Source: Ornithodoros turicata
Taxonomy: Eukaryota > Arthropoda > Arachnida > Ixodida > Argasidae
Length of the DNA stretch: 64,000 bases
Reading direction: 5' to 3'
Assembly (NCBI RefSeq): GCF_037126465.1
Contig: NC_088201.1
Coordinates: 128,464,665 to 128,528,664 of the forward strand
Within the stretch, counting starts at the first letter, position 1; each line of letters begins with the position of its first letter. Below the pieces are notes generated by a model that was not told the origin of the DNA, ran no database searches, and was given only the letters and a program-made list of their open reading frames with translations. The translations under genes and the position numbers were made by a program. This document shows positions 1-11,600 of this stretch, piece by piece.

Positions 1-94
1 ATTAAGGGACGAACAACTTCGTCTTCTTCTAACGGGACGATTCTTATTGGTGCGATTACAAATTTTCGTCATCGTTACCATAGCCAAAACCTAG

Positions 95-1148
95 TCTCGC
101 ACCCTTTGGCTGTTTCACTCTGAGGTGCACGTGACAGGAAGCGAGCAACTTCCTCTTCCTCGGCAAAGGGGGTACCCTCTCAACTACGATAGTTTTGTGA
201 ATCGCGCTTACGACGCCGTCGTACGTGCGTTGCAGGCTACGACGATTTCCAGTCTTCTCTGCCGGTCAAACACGGTGAGCTGCCTCAGGACCCAACGGGC
301 ACTAACTTTCCGAAACTGGAGGTGTTTCATGAATAATAGTGTTCAACGTTCCCACAGAAAGGTTCGTCTTTCGAGCCAGTTCGAGACATGTTCTCCGTCT
401 GTCCTTGAGGATTAGGCGCTCCGCAAGTTGGATGTTCTCAGGAACTCGGACACTGGGCTCTGAGTCGCCCCGGCCGGGATCGTCCTGCACTGATGTACGG
501 CCGTCTCGGAACCGTTTTGCACCAGCGGCATGGCCGAGTGGGCTAAGGCGTCCGCTCGTTGGTGGTAACCAAGGTCGTGCTGAAGACTGGGAGGTAGTGC
601 GTTCGAATCCTACCGCCGGCTGTGCTGTCTGAGGTTTTCCCTGGGTTTTCCGAAGACTTTCCAGACGAATGTCGGCACAGTTCCCCCTGAAGTCGGCCCA
701 GGACGCATACTAACCCCACTGTCCCCCACTCCTTCCTGCTATCCTCTCTCCGTCTGTCCACATCTGTACGTCGCTCATAGCCACAGTTGCTTCGCGGCGC
801 TAACACCCAATCAAAAAAAAAAAAAAAGGAACCGTTTGCACCACTCAAACGCTTTGCTGCGGCTAAGTGTATTGTGGCCATACTGAGCCTGAAGTTTTCT
901 ATGAATTTCAGATGACTTTACGCCTTCATTCACGAGAAACTTCATGACAATTCGCTGCTCGATGTGCGCGCTCACCTCGTTGTCGGCCATCTTGTCCAGC
1001 ACGTGTCTTCTGTTTTGCACAAACTTTGGAGCACCACGTGATGAGCGCGGAGGCCTGTCGCGTGTGAAAATGACGAAAAAGAAGTAGCGCGAGCCATTTG
1101 TACACTTAGAAGACAGAAAGACCGGGTCTGGCTTGAACACCCCTCGTA
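95..1148 (-). pseudogene. Mariner-family transposase pseudogene, split by a SINE
   Basis: On the minus strand an ATG at 990 opens a mariner-type N-terminal helix-turn-helix region (MADNEVSAHIEQR, then SRSKAFEWCKRF). Reading stops at a SINE (526-827). It resumes below 508 with DPGRGDSEPSV, LILKDRRRTCLELA and LSVGTLNTIIHE, the second DNA-binding module, and after a frameshift continues as KVSARWVLRQLT, which matches the linker before the catalytic domain in mariner transposases. The catalytic D motifs are not recognisable; homology fades near position 95. A likely 5' terminal repeat begins at 1146 on this strand after a TA (1147-1148), reading CGAGGGGTGTTCAAG. It is an inactive DNA transposon (cut-and-paste, TA target). 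Family assignment rests on motif recognition only. Confidence 0.8.
526..827 (+). mobile_element. tRNA-derived SINE (Ser/Leu-like head)
   Basis: The head resembles a class II tRNA: an A-box-like stretch GGCCGAGTGGGCTAAGGCG at 532-550 and a B-box GTTCGAATCC at 601-610, typical of RNA polymerase III promoters. The body then runs through a T/C-rich tail to a run of about 15 A at 813-827. A direct repeat flanks it (508-524 GGAACCGTTTTGCACCA and 828-843 GGAACCGTTTGCACCA), the signature of LINE-mediated retroposition. It landed inside the mariner transposase, so it is younger than that element. Its body is nearly the same as the SINE at 55,553, but the tRNA head differs. Confidence 0.92.
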
Positions 1149-1596
1149 CTACAACCTTGTCATGATTTTGTTGCGGAGTCCCACTTTAAGGATGCCAAAC
1201 CGCTTGTAAACGACGCGTCTGCTGTTTCGTGCGCGGTTTTCGACGCATTTCGACCACGGTTATTATTTTTATTCGATAATTTCGTTGTAATTGAGCAGTT
1301 TTGTTCATGAGGACTTGTAGTGTTGACCTCTTCCAATAATATGATGACCCCGCGTTCAGACGCACTAAGCCAATGCGATGTACTGAAACTGAGGAGAAAT
1401 GGACTACCATGTCGCGGAAGAAGCACCGTATAGTTTACTCTGGCAAAATACTTCATCTCTTGGCTCATGTTGGCAAGCGCTTAAACGATAAGGAAACAAA
1501 GTCACGTGACATCGTTTTTTTATGACGTGTGACGAGGACAAGATGGCGATTTTGCGAAAAGCACCCGCTTGAGGGTAGTTACAAAAACTGCGGGTA
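1149..1596. other. Unassigned spacer
   Basis: Only short overlapping minus-strand frames without recognisable motifs are present. It holds AT-rich and low-complexity stretches. I see no gene. Confidence 0.4.
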
Positions 1597-1598
1597 TA

Positions 1599-2681
1599 CA
1601 GGGTGTTTCGCGAAAGTCCCCCGGCTGAATAATTCGTGAAGTGGTGGCGCCATCGAAGAAATTTCTTTTTGGTAAAGATTCTTGGGTCATGGCTATGAAC
1701 TGAGTAGTGAGTGGCTCATTTGCATACGCTCACTAATTAAATAAACGTCCTAACTTCTAAATTTTACTTCGCACGCTTACGGAACCTCTGTTTTACGCGT
1801 CCGGACCTTCAGCGAAAAATATTGCAAGAACAAAAAACGCGTCGACAGTTAGCGATTTTTTCGAGTAATTAATTGGTTTCGGTTGACATATTTTTTTGCG
1901 CGGAGCTGTGCACCAATGCGCTCTTTGGATCAGCTATCCTGCTGTCAATTTCGTGTTCATCCGCCTGGTTTGACATAACGGGGTGACGGGAGATAAGGAC
2001 AGCCGCAAGACCGCAGGAGACGCTTTGGTGTACGTTGCTTCTCCTTCTCTACAGGCACCGCCTCCCGTTTTCAACAAATTGAGCGAGAACGTTGCCATTC
2101 GGGATGATGGTTGGCTAGGAACGTGCTATGTGGTGTAGTGTACCCCACTAGTTGACAGCGCTCGCGGTGCATTCGTCATCATCCATGATAAGAGCACGCT
2201 ATCTCACCTACGGAACGACAGAACCGCCAGCGCTGTTTACCAGTCGCTTTGATAACGAATACTAAAGCATCTCTTGCGGCCGTTCGTAATCTCCCGCCGC
2301 CCCCATGTGTGAATCATGCGGATGAACACGACATTCACAGCCGGATAGCTGATCCAAAGAGCGCATTGGTGCACTGCTCCGCGCAAGAAATATGTAAACC
2401 GAAACCGATTAATTACTCGGCAAAATCACGAAGGGTCGACGCGGTTTTTTTCTTGCAATATTTTCGCTGAAGGTCCGGACGCGTAAAAGAGAGGTTCCGT
2501 AATCGTGCGAAGTAAAATTTAAAAGTTCGGATGTTTATTTAATTAGTGAGCGTATGCAAATGAGCCGCTCACTACTCAGTCCATAGCCGATGTCGCAAGG
2601 ATCTTTACCAAGAAGAAATTTCTTCGATGGCGCCACCTGTTCAGGAATTCTTCCGCCAGGGGATTTTCGTGAAACACCCGG
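1599..2681. mobile_element. 1.08 kb terminal-inverted-repeat DNA element, TA target
   Basis: The ends are inverted copies: CAGGGTGTTTCGCGAAAGTC at 1599-1618 and its imperfect complement ending at 2681. Similarity continues inward for about 380 bp (1599-1978 versus roughly 2305-2681), including a shared stretch about sub-terminal TTAATTAAATAAAC and GGTCCGGACGCG. TA dinucleotides flank both ends (1597-1598, 2682-2683), as in the Tc1/mariner group. No transposase is encoded, so it is a non-autonomous (MITE/foldback-like) element. The centre (about 2053-2137) is shared with 26,994-27,075. Confidence 0.85.
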
Positions 2682-2750
2682 TATGTGTCACCCCTGTGGT
2701 GGATATGGACGGTCTAATGGTCGCTCAGGGGCTTAATCGCTTCATCGTCG

Positions 2751-2922
2751 TTACGGTCATTGCGAGCTAACGAGTGGCGGGAAATTCAAAAAGATGGGCA
2801 CGTGACAAGTTGCGCGTGACGTATACCACGGTCTTCACGTATCGCACGAAGAGCGCCGTGCTCGTCTTTTATCATGTGCCCTTCTCGACAATTGCCCCGC
2901 CCCTCGTTAGCTCGTAACGCGT
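2751..2922. repeat. Small imperfect hairpin element
   Basis: CGTTACGGTCATTGCGAGC with the following TAACGAGTGGCGGG (2752-2783) pairs with CCCCGCCCCTCGTTAGCTCG at about 2894-2913 and the following bases. Inner pieces (GGGCACGTGAC and ATCATGTGCCC) also pair. It looks like a decayed MITE of about 170 bp; no target duplication is clear. Confidence 0.5.
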
Positions 2923-5201
2923 GCAAGCGATTGAGATCAACTGACTCCGCGACGGTGCGTTCTAACATGCTGTGCCGAGAAAGCTCGGATGCAGCCAGAC
3001 GTTCAACAAGTCACTTCCGGACTTTGCAAGGCCGAGCAAGAGCGAGCGTTAGGCCGAGTCGCAGAGTCCGCCGGATGTGGGCGACGACCCTCTCCGTCTA
3101 GATCGGAGCGTGTTTTTCTTTCTGTCTTTTTTTTTTTTTTCGCTGTTGTATTTGAATTGGGTCTCTCCGTGTCGGATTTCTTAGCTTGGTACTGGACTGG
3201 TGTGCTCGCTTCGGATCGGCCTGTCCAATACGCTATTAGACAATCTCTTTATCGCCTTCTCACTGCATCCCTCTCCCGTATCTGCTGGTCTTTTTGTCAT
3301 GCCTATGCTGAAGCGCCTTACGGTTTGTGACCTTCATTTGCCGAGGACTCTGTCTGCAATTGGCTTGTGTTGAACGGGAGATCGTGTTTCTTGGGCTGAC
3401 TTCATGGGTAGCTGTGCGCACATATTCTCACTGGACGAATTACCTACCAGACTCCGTGTTCACGGCGGTTGTTTTAACCACCCAGCCAAGACAGTTGGTT
3501 GCGTCTTACAGATAACTCCACATAATTCGGAGATGAGGAGACTGGCGCCTATGCCCAGACTGAAACAAACTTCTCACCAGAATAAGGTTTGTCCAAATGA
3601 CGTCACGCTCAGCCTTTGAGCGCCTTGGAGCCATGTGGCATGAGAAAACATCAGGACGAGACACAGTAAACTTACTGCGCCGCGGCCCGAATGAGGCAGC
3701 GTGTGTTTTTAGAATTCCCTCTCGTAATTCAACGCATAGCCGCAACAACTCGCGGCATGCCCCCCCCCCCCTACTCTGACTGCGGTGTGCCAATATGTTT
3801 TGCAGTGTCACGTGACCACACGTGCCGTCACTGCACAAGCCTCATTATCTGAAAAGATGTTCCCTAGGAACGCAGTTTCCCCGCTATACCTACACTGGAG
3901 CCGGTGACCAGTAATGTCCATTGAGCTTTACAGTCGATACAAAATCACTTTTTTCCACCTGTCATATCGCAGACAACTTCTATCTTCGGAATATCGGCAT
4001 TTTGACGGATCTAGAACTGCCGTGTCATTTGTTTGCGTCAGTGTTCCCGTTTCTTTAGGATCTTGCAGCGTTGACTGACGCATGCGTTTGTGTCTTCATC
4101 CGCTGATATCATCGGGACTTACGATAAGGTCAGAGTAAAATCTACATCGTCATGTACAAGTACATCGAGGGTGCCAACTGATTAAATTCCATTCTAGTAA
4201 ATTCCATGTCCCATCGCAATTACATTCAGAGCACACCTTGGCGAACCGTTTCGTCTGCGCAAAAAAAAAAGAAGAAAGAAACACGAGTCAACATAATTAT
4301 CATCGAACCGTTTCGTATTTCGCAGTGTCCATTTCGCTCGGCCGTTTGATGGTAAGTTATAGAGAGTAGCAATTCCTTTCAATTACAACGTTTCTGTTTA
4401 AGACTCTCAAAATGCATACAAGATGATCGTCTGATATTGTGCACTACATCCGGAAGACCGAACGGTCCACTACCAGCGTAGAGTTACGGGAATTTCCTTG
4501 AATGACGAGCTCCCGTGCCATAGTGGCATCCATTTTACATGTAAAGAGCGAGGCAAGGCGCAACAAGAGCTAGACTATTTCAAGCATGGGTTAAAAATTG
4601 TGCAAAGCAAAATATTGTGGTTCTTCTTTCACTGCTAGGAAGCGTAGCAAAGCTGAGACAGAGGAGAACAAACGTTGACGTTCATTTCCTCCTGCGACAA
4701 TGATACCAGCAGGGTATTGCGTGGCGCAAGACGATGTTCTGTGGAGAAAAGTAAAGGAAAAACGAAACTGATCTGATCGCTCCGAGCGGACGTTGTCATC
4801 TGCCCATCGGTGCCTGTTTTCGTTTTTTGCTGAGTTACGTGCCTGCAAGTAACTTCACATCTTTGTGATTTTGCTGTTTTGAAGAAAGTGGTAGAAAACG
4901 TGACATGAGAAGTATTACTTGTATTGCATGTGTGTCTCTCACCCTCTATTGTTACGGTCCGACAGGATTCTCGGTACTAATTAAAAAGAAAAACAGAAAC
5001 TGTGATAGGCTTAGCGCATTTTACCAAAGAGGCATCGCGAGAAATGGAAATGAAACTCATATCAAGCAGCGCTAGTCGATTCGCGCCTGTCATGTTCTCG
5101 TAATATTTATGGATTTCTTACGCAGCTCTGTCCAAACTTTTACGCGTCCCGTCAATTTGTTTCAGTACCGTTTACATCATCTGAATATAGCTTTGTTTCA
5201 G
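2923..5201. other. Unassigned, non-repetitive-looking spacer
   Basis: Many short frames occur but none shows a domain or splice logic I recognise. There is a T run at about 3126-3140 and a C run at 3762-3771. Upstream exons of the secreted-protein gene that ends at 5423 could lie here, but I could not identify one. Confidence 0.3.
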
Positions 5202-5423
5202 GTCTTGGAGACCAGTAAACAGGGCTATTGCTACCGTGGTCATTGTTACAACTATCCCGGAGGAAAACAAGTGAAACCTCAAGATCTTGAAGAACCGCCT
5301 CAAGCCTTACCTTCTACAACAGAACGAGCACTACCGTCAACTAAACAACCAGGATCGAAGAAGTCGAACAAGACGAAGAAGACGAGGAAACCCCAAAAGG
5401 GGAAAAAACAGCGAAAGCAGTAA
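5202..5423 (+). CDS. Terminal exon of a secreted cysteine-containing protein with lysine-rich 'basic tail' (candidate)
   Basis: A polypyrimidine acceptor (CTTTGTTTCAG, AG at 5200-5201) precedes an open frame that ends at a TAA (5421-5423). The peptide starts VLETSKQGYCYRGHCYN, a GxCxxGxC-type motif seen at the C-terminal end of many tick salivary proteins. It then has a Pro/Thr/Ser linker and a tail packed with Lys and Arg (KKSNKTKKTRKPQKGKKQ). The tail resembles the tick 'basic tail' family, whose members are secreted in saliva and in some cases act on host haemostasis. Poly(A) signals follow at 5437 and 5475. The frame stays open 93 bases upstream of the acceptor (possible ATG 5109), so the start is not proven. 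No signal peptide exon was found, and function is inferred from composition only. Confidence 0.5.
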   Translation, partial: VLETSKQGYCYRGHCYNYPGGKQVKPQDLEEPPQALPSTTERALPSTKQPGSKKSNKTKKTRKPQKGKKQRKQ

Positions 5424-5436
5424 CCAGCAAATATTC

Positions 5437-5480
5437 AATAAATACCTCGCGGAGAACTAAACACGCGCTTGGAGAATAAA
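5437..5480 (+). terminator. Poly(A) signals AATAAA x2
   Basis: AATAAA occurs at 5437-5442 and again at 5475-5480, 14 and 52 bases after the stop codon of the secreted-protein exon. This is the expected distance for 3'-end processing and supports that exon being terminal. Confidence 0.5.
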
Positions 5481-6295
5481 GCTGTCGCTATGCTCGAATG
5501 TTTCTGCATAATTAGTGAATTGCAAAGATTTCCTGTAATTCAAATAATCTGAATTTAAAAAAGTCCACGTGTAAGCTACTTATGCGATTTATTCACAAAC
5601 CGAAAGCGACCAACTGCGGAAGGAGGATCGTACTGTATATAAGGCTGCAGCGTCTACTCTGGTGATCAATAAAGAGTTTCAGTATTTCGCATGCAAGCGT
5701 ACGCAAGAGACGAGAGTACGCAAGAGAGAGGTGGATGAAATGCGCTGCATTATTTGAGGATTATTATTATTGGATGAACCCGATTGAGTTAATAAGAAAA
5801 ATGGAGCAGGGGTCCCATATTGACGCGCCGTACTCGAGCTTACTGCCTACTAGTGTCTTATACAGTGTTTGTTTTAGAGAAACGGGAGGCGTTTGAGAAG
5901 TTGCGACGGCGGAAATCTAACATAAGGCTGGCATTACTAATTATGGTACTTATGTGTTTCGACCAGGCTAGAGATGAATTTATATGGACACCAAGGGACC
6001 CGTATTATGAAACGGGTTCAGGTAGAGTATTATGAAGGTAGTAAGAAGTTGCTAAAGTATTAGATCAAGGGACACGTAATCCTAATGTTGATGCTGAACT
6101 GTAAACAGATGCAGTACGCTTACAATACATATTAATTAATAATGATGGAAACGGGTAGGCGGGTCGGTTGAACCGACAATAGTTTAGCACAGGTGCATTC
6201 TGTTCTATATGGCATGAAAATGTAATTGGGCCATTCCGTCCGAAACCAGCCAGAGGTGTAGATCGACCCTCTTAGATTTCGCTGAAAAAGTACAA
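5481..6295. other. Spacer with TATA-like box and extra AATAAA
   Basis: A TATATAA at 5636-5642 is followed by AATAAA at 5668-5673, too close together to frame a gene. A 71-codon frame at 5820-6035 has no recognisable domain. Nothing else can be supported. Confidence 0.3.
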
Positions 6296-7194
6296 TACAT
6301 GTAGAAGGAAAGCATGACAGAACAGGTCAGGGCATGTCAGCGCATGTCTGTCAGACAAAAAGGGGTAAAAAAGCGAAGAGAAACACTTGAACAAAGCAGA
6401 AAACAACCATCAAACTATTTCTAAACATACACACTCCTCTTATTCAAAAACAGTGCTCATCATAAATCCGTCCAGGACAATGCACACCATCCTCCATTTT
6501 TCTATTGCTACACTTTTTTCCAGTAACGGTCAATGCATTGCTACAGACACCTGAAACACTGCATGACGTCATCACATCCTGACTGAAGAAGACAGCGGCA
6601 AAGACAAAGACTCCTATTATTTATTGAATCGCAAAATTATTTCTTTTGTCCTACTCTTAATGATATTCATTCTTACATTAAAATTCAACAAAAAAGCACC
6701 GTGCATATTAGTGATTTTCACCCCAAAGGCTCATCATGGTCATTAGAATCACAAGACCAGTAAACTACCACTCCTCTTTGAAATAATAATTGTGACCACT
6801 CGACGTCATCACCAGGCTTATGTAACACATGACCCTTTCTATGCTGATACATTCGTTGTCTGAGGCTACACCTGCGAGCAAAAAGGCGCGAAAGCCTGGG
6901 GGAAAAGTTCCATTCGCGCTTGACGGAGGACTAGACACAACGCCACTACGGGAACATGATTGCACTCCTACTATATGAATGATTATTGCATTGCAGTTTA
7001 GAAAGACTATCACGAAAAGTCCATACTACACTCAACTATAATTTAGGAGCCTTAAAATTCTACTTTCTATGGAAACTATAATTGCCCTGTTACCTGGATC
7101 ACTATTAATCAAGCGCTCCAATTTTTTCTCTCTTCCCATTTCAGCCATGTCATGCAGTGAAGCAGTCTCACATCCAAAACAATTAATTTACACT

Positions 7195-8240
7195 GAGGGT
7201 GGCGTGCTAGGAATTTCTGTCCTGCGCTCAGATGCAAGCATTTCTGCACAGATACCAATAACAGCTGACTTCCTCAACACACCGTGCTCCTAATTACATC
7301 TAACAAATAAAAAACATACGAACCCTCTTCTCACGAATTCAGCTGTACCATGCGACTTTCTTCTGCGTAAAATGGGTGAAAAATGGAAAGGGCAACAAAA
7401 AATTGTTCGCACTTGTGCTTGCATTGCAATGACTTCAAAAACCGAAGCATACGCTAATAAACTAAGAAAAAGACACCAATTTCTGCTATCAGATAATTTT
7501 TGCATTATGCTACTTACACAGCCGCATTGCCCTTGCGTAAAGTAAGCGCAGGACAAGGGCACACAAATTCCTTTAAGCGAGCAGGGAAAAGGCTTAAGAC
7601 CTCAGGAATAATCCCAGAGTCAACACACATCGCTACGCGGCTAACACAAGATAACAACAACAAACTACTAGCGGCGGGTAAAATTGTAACAAGAAAGACA
7701 CTAATAAACAAGCCCCAACATGCCATGATGACGTCACAAACCAGGAAAAAAGCACATATGCGCGCGCACACACAGCAGCTCAGGAATGCAGGTGCAGGAG
7801 AGGTGATCTATAGGAATTTCTCCTCCACGCTCAGATACCAGCATTTCTGCAGAAATACTTATAACTGGAAACAGCTTACTCCATCAACATATCGAGCACC
7901 CAACAAAACCAAACAAACAACACCACTTCCACTGATAGAACACTATTCAGCTTTTACCAGGAGGCTTTCTTCCGCGTAAAAGTAGAAAAATAAGAAAAGA
8001 GCAGCGAAAAATTACACGCACTTTTGCTCGCACAGCTATAAGAGAAAAAATAAAGTAACGAGGCACACGCTAATAAACTGTGACAAAGACAACCATTTCT
8101 GCTATCAGATAATTATTGCATAATGCTAAATACTTAATTGCATTGTCCCTGTGTCAAGAAAGCACAGAAAAAGGACACACACTTTTTCTTGAGCGAGCAG
8201 GGAAAGTCACTTCTTCTCGGACAGCTTAATACCATAAAGT
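7195..8240 (+). repeat. Diverged tandem direct repeat inside the left arm (two units of about 600 bp)
   Basis: The order of motifs at 7208-7600 recurs at about 7812-8215: AGGAATTTCT, CATTTCTGCA, TTTCTTC-GCGTAAAA, AC-CTTTTGCTCGCA-like, TAATAAACT, TTTCTGCTATCAGATAAT and GAGCGAGCAGGGAAA. Mirror copies sit in the right arm (about 9950-10,880). The 159-codon frame at 7500-7979 crosses this repeat and is probably not a gene. Confidence 0.55.
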
Positions 8241-8639
8241 CTGAATTTTTGCAAAGAAAACAGCGCTACGAACGTGACAGACACATACTAACAAACAAAC
8301 AAACACTCCTATTCATTTCTACTGATAGAATTGGAGCTAAAGGCGTGAACCACACTACAAGAACAAAGCACACTGCTTCAGGAAAGCATATCAAATGCAC
8401 TGCTACGGGACCGGCGTCGGGCACACATCAAATAGCCTGCCCAAAACAAAGACTTCACCAGGTTCGCGAGGCAATTCCATTAAAAACGCTCGGCCTATCC
8501 TACAGACAGCAATACAAACGTGACTACCCTTATTTTTTACATCACTATTTCACGCAATAGTACATAAATGTATCACTCGTGCCACACGAAAAGCAAACAC
8601 ATAGCACTTACTTGTGAAGTGGGGTCCCTGGTTCAGAAA

Positions 8640-8682
8640 AGCGCGCGCGCACACACACAGACACACACTCACATTTTCACAC
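8640..8682 (+). repeat. GC/CA microsatellite in the left arm
   Basis: A run of alternating GC then CA dinucleotides, with a complementary GT/GC run in the right arm at about 9455-9496. Confidence 0.7.
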
Positions 8683-11600
8683 TCACAAACACAACGTCTA
8701 TTTTCACAACCACATCAATTCATATTATTCCTCAAGTCAATAATTAACCTACCATCGTGAAAAGACTGTGCAGACATGTACGCGAACGCAAAAGAATAGG
8801 TCTTAGCACGGAACGAAGAGTCTTCGTTCCGGATCTAATAGGATATCGTCACTCGGCAGGCGCGAACCAAAAAAAGAAAGGAATGCATGTTCGCTATACA
8901 TCCAAGAGAAAATGGTGCCGCGCTTTTGCGCAGCAGCTATGGTACAGAAGGGAATTCACTTCTTTTCGCTTTTATTTCCTTGCACCCTTATATTTTGCAA
9001 GAATACTATAGAGTGGAACGGGTAGATGTGAACATCATTCGCTACACACTGTAGCTCTCATCATTTTTAAACCAAACCAAACAAAAATGATGAGAGCTAC
9101 AGTGTGTAGCAAATGATGTTCACATTTACCCGTTCCACTCTATCGTATTCTTGCCAAATATAGGCGTATGGGTGCAAGGAAATAAAAGCAAAAAGTGAAT
9201 TCCCTTCTGTACCATAACTGCTGCGCAAAAGCGCGGCACCATTTTCTCTTGGATGTATAGCGAACATGCATTCCTTTCTTTTTTTGGTTCGCGCCTGCCG
9301 AGTGACGATATCCTATTACATCCGGATCGAAGACCTATTCTTTTGCGTTCGCGTACATGTCTGTTACGTCTTTTGACGATGGTAGGATAATTATTGACCT
9401 GAGGAATAATATGGATTTACGTGGTTGTGAAAATAGACTGTGTTTGTGAGTGTGAAAATGTGAGTGTGTGTCTGTGTGTTTGCGCGCGCGCGTGCGCTTT
9501 TCTGAACCAGGGACCCCACTTGACAAGTAAGTGCTATGTGTTTGCCTTTTCGTGTGACACGAGTGATACATTTATGTACTATTGCGTGAAATAGTGGTAC
9601 AAAAAAGGGGTAGTCGCGTTTGCATTGTAGGATAGGCCGAGCGTTTTTAATGGAATTGCCTCGCGAACCTGGTGAAATCTTTGTTTTGGGCAGGCTATTT
9701 TATGAGAGCCCGACGCCGGACCTGTTACGGTGCATTTGACATGCTTTCCTGAAGCAGTGTGCTTTGTTCTTGTAGTGTAGTTCGCGCCGTTAGCTCCAAT
9801 TCTATCAGTGGAAACGAATAGGAGTGTTCGTTTGTTTGTTAGTATGTGTCTGTCACGTTCGTAGCGCTGTTCAAGCTTTGTTTTCTTTGCAAAAATTCAG
9901 ACTTTATGGTATTAAGCTGTCCGAGTAGAAGTGACTTTCCCTTCTCGCTTACGGGATGTGTGTCCTTTTTCTGTGCTTTCTTCACGCAGGGACGATGCAA
10001 TTAAGTATTTAGCATGATGCAATAATTATCTGATAGCAGAAATGTGTGTCTTTGTCACAGTTTATTAGCGTGTGCCTCGTTATTTTATTTTTTTCTCTTA
10101 TAGCTCCGCGAGCAAAAGTGCGTGTAATTTTTCCCTTCTCTTTCCTTATTTTCTCTACTTTTACGCAGAAGAAAGCTTCATGGTAAAAGCTGAACAGTCT
10201 CCTATCAGAGGAAGTGAGGTTGTTTGTTTGATTTTGTTGGGTGCTCGATATGTTGATGAAGTAAGCAGTGCTTAATCTTGCAGTTATGGGTTTTTAACCC
10301 GAAATGCTGGTATCTGAGCACGGAGTAGAAATTCCTATATTTCTCTGCTCCCTAAGAAAATTTGTACGTCGTTTTCCGAGCAAACCGCGTTTAGTTTACG
10401 CATCCGACGTCGCGTGTCTGGACTTGTTTGGTAGTGTCTTTCTTGCTGCAATTTTACCCGCCGCTAGCGCCTTGTTGTTGTTATCTTGTGCTAGCAGCGT
10501 AGCGATGTGTGGTGACTCTGCTATTATTCCTGAGGTCTTAAGCCTTTTCCTTGCTCGCTTAAAGGAATCCGAATTTATGTGCCCTTGTCCTGTGCTTTCG
10601 CTACGCAAGGTCTTTTTCTTAGTTTATTAGCGTATGCTTGGGCTTTTGAAGTCATTGCAATTCAAGCACAAGTGCGCACAATTTTTTGTTGCCCTTTCCC
10701 TTTTTCACCGATTTTACGCAGAAGAAAGTCGCATGGTACAGCTGAATTCGTGAGGAGGGTTTGTATGTTTTTGTTTGTTAGATGTAATTAGGAGCGCGGC
10801 CTGTTAAGCAAGTCAGCTGTTACTGGTATTTGTGCAGAAATGCTTGCATCTGAGCGCAGGTCAGAGATTCCTAGCCCGCCAACCTCACTGTAAATTGATT
10901 ATTTTGGATGTGAGACTGCTTCACTGCATGACAAGGCTGAATGGAAAGGGAGAAAAAATTGAAGCGCTCCATTAATGGTGATCCAGGTAATAGGGCAATT
11001 ATAGTTTCCATAGAATTTTAGGGCTCCTAAATTATAGTTGAGTGTAGTTTTTGTGATAGTCTTTCTAAACTGCAATGCAATAATCATTAGTATAGTAGGA
11101 ATGCAATCATGTTCCCGTAACGGCGTTCTGTCTAGTCCTCAGTCGAGCGCGTATGGAACTTTGCCCCCCAGGCTTTCGCGCGTTTTTGCTCGCAGGTGTC
11201 CTCAGACAATGAGTATATGAGCATAGAAAGGGTCATGTATTACATAAGCCTGGTGTTAATGTTGAGTGATCTCACTTATTATTTTAAAGAGCAGTGGTAG
11301 TTTACTGGTGTTGTGATCCTAATGACCATGATGAGCATTTGGGGTGAAAATTGCTAATATGCACGGCGCGTTTTTGTTGAATTTTAATGTAAGAATGAAT
11401 ATCATTAATAGTAGGACAAACGAAATAATCTTGCGATTAAATAAATAGTAGGAGTCTGCCCTACTGAAAAATCCTATATGTAGATCCTCATGTGATGTTA
11501 TTGGGTATAGGACCTATAAGTGGTGTAGGTACCACAGGAGTTATAGGTTTTATAGGAGCAATATAGGTATTACAGGAGATGTAGGACCTGCGTCTCCTAT

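Noticed and set aside
526..610. Functional tRNA-Ser or tRNA-Leu gene
   Set aside because: It lacks a proper acceptor stem, is joined to a SINE body, and is framed by target duplications.
7500..7979. 159-codon frame as a gene
   Set aside because: It crosses a tandem repeat inside the giant inverted repeat, is not kept in the other arm, and shows no domain.
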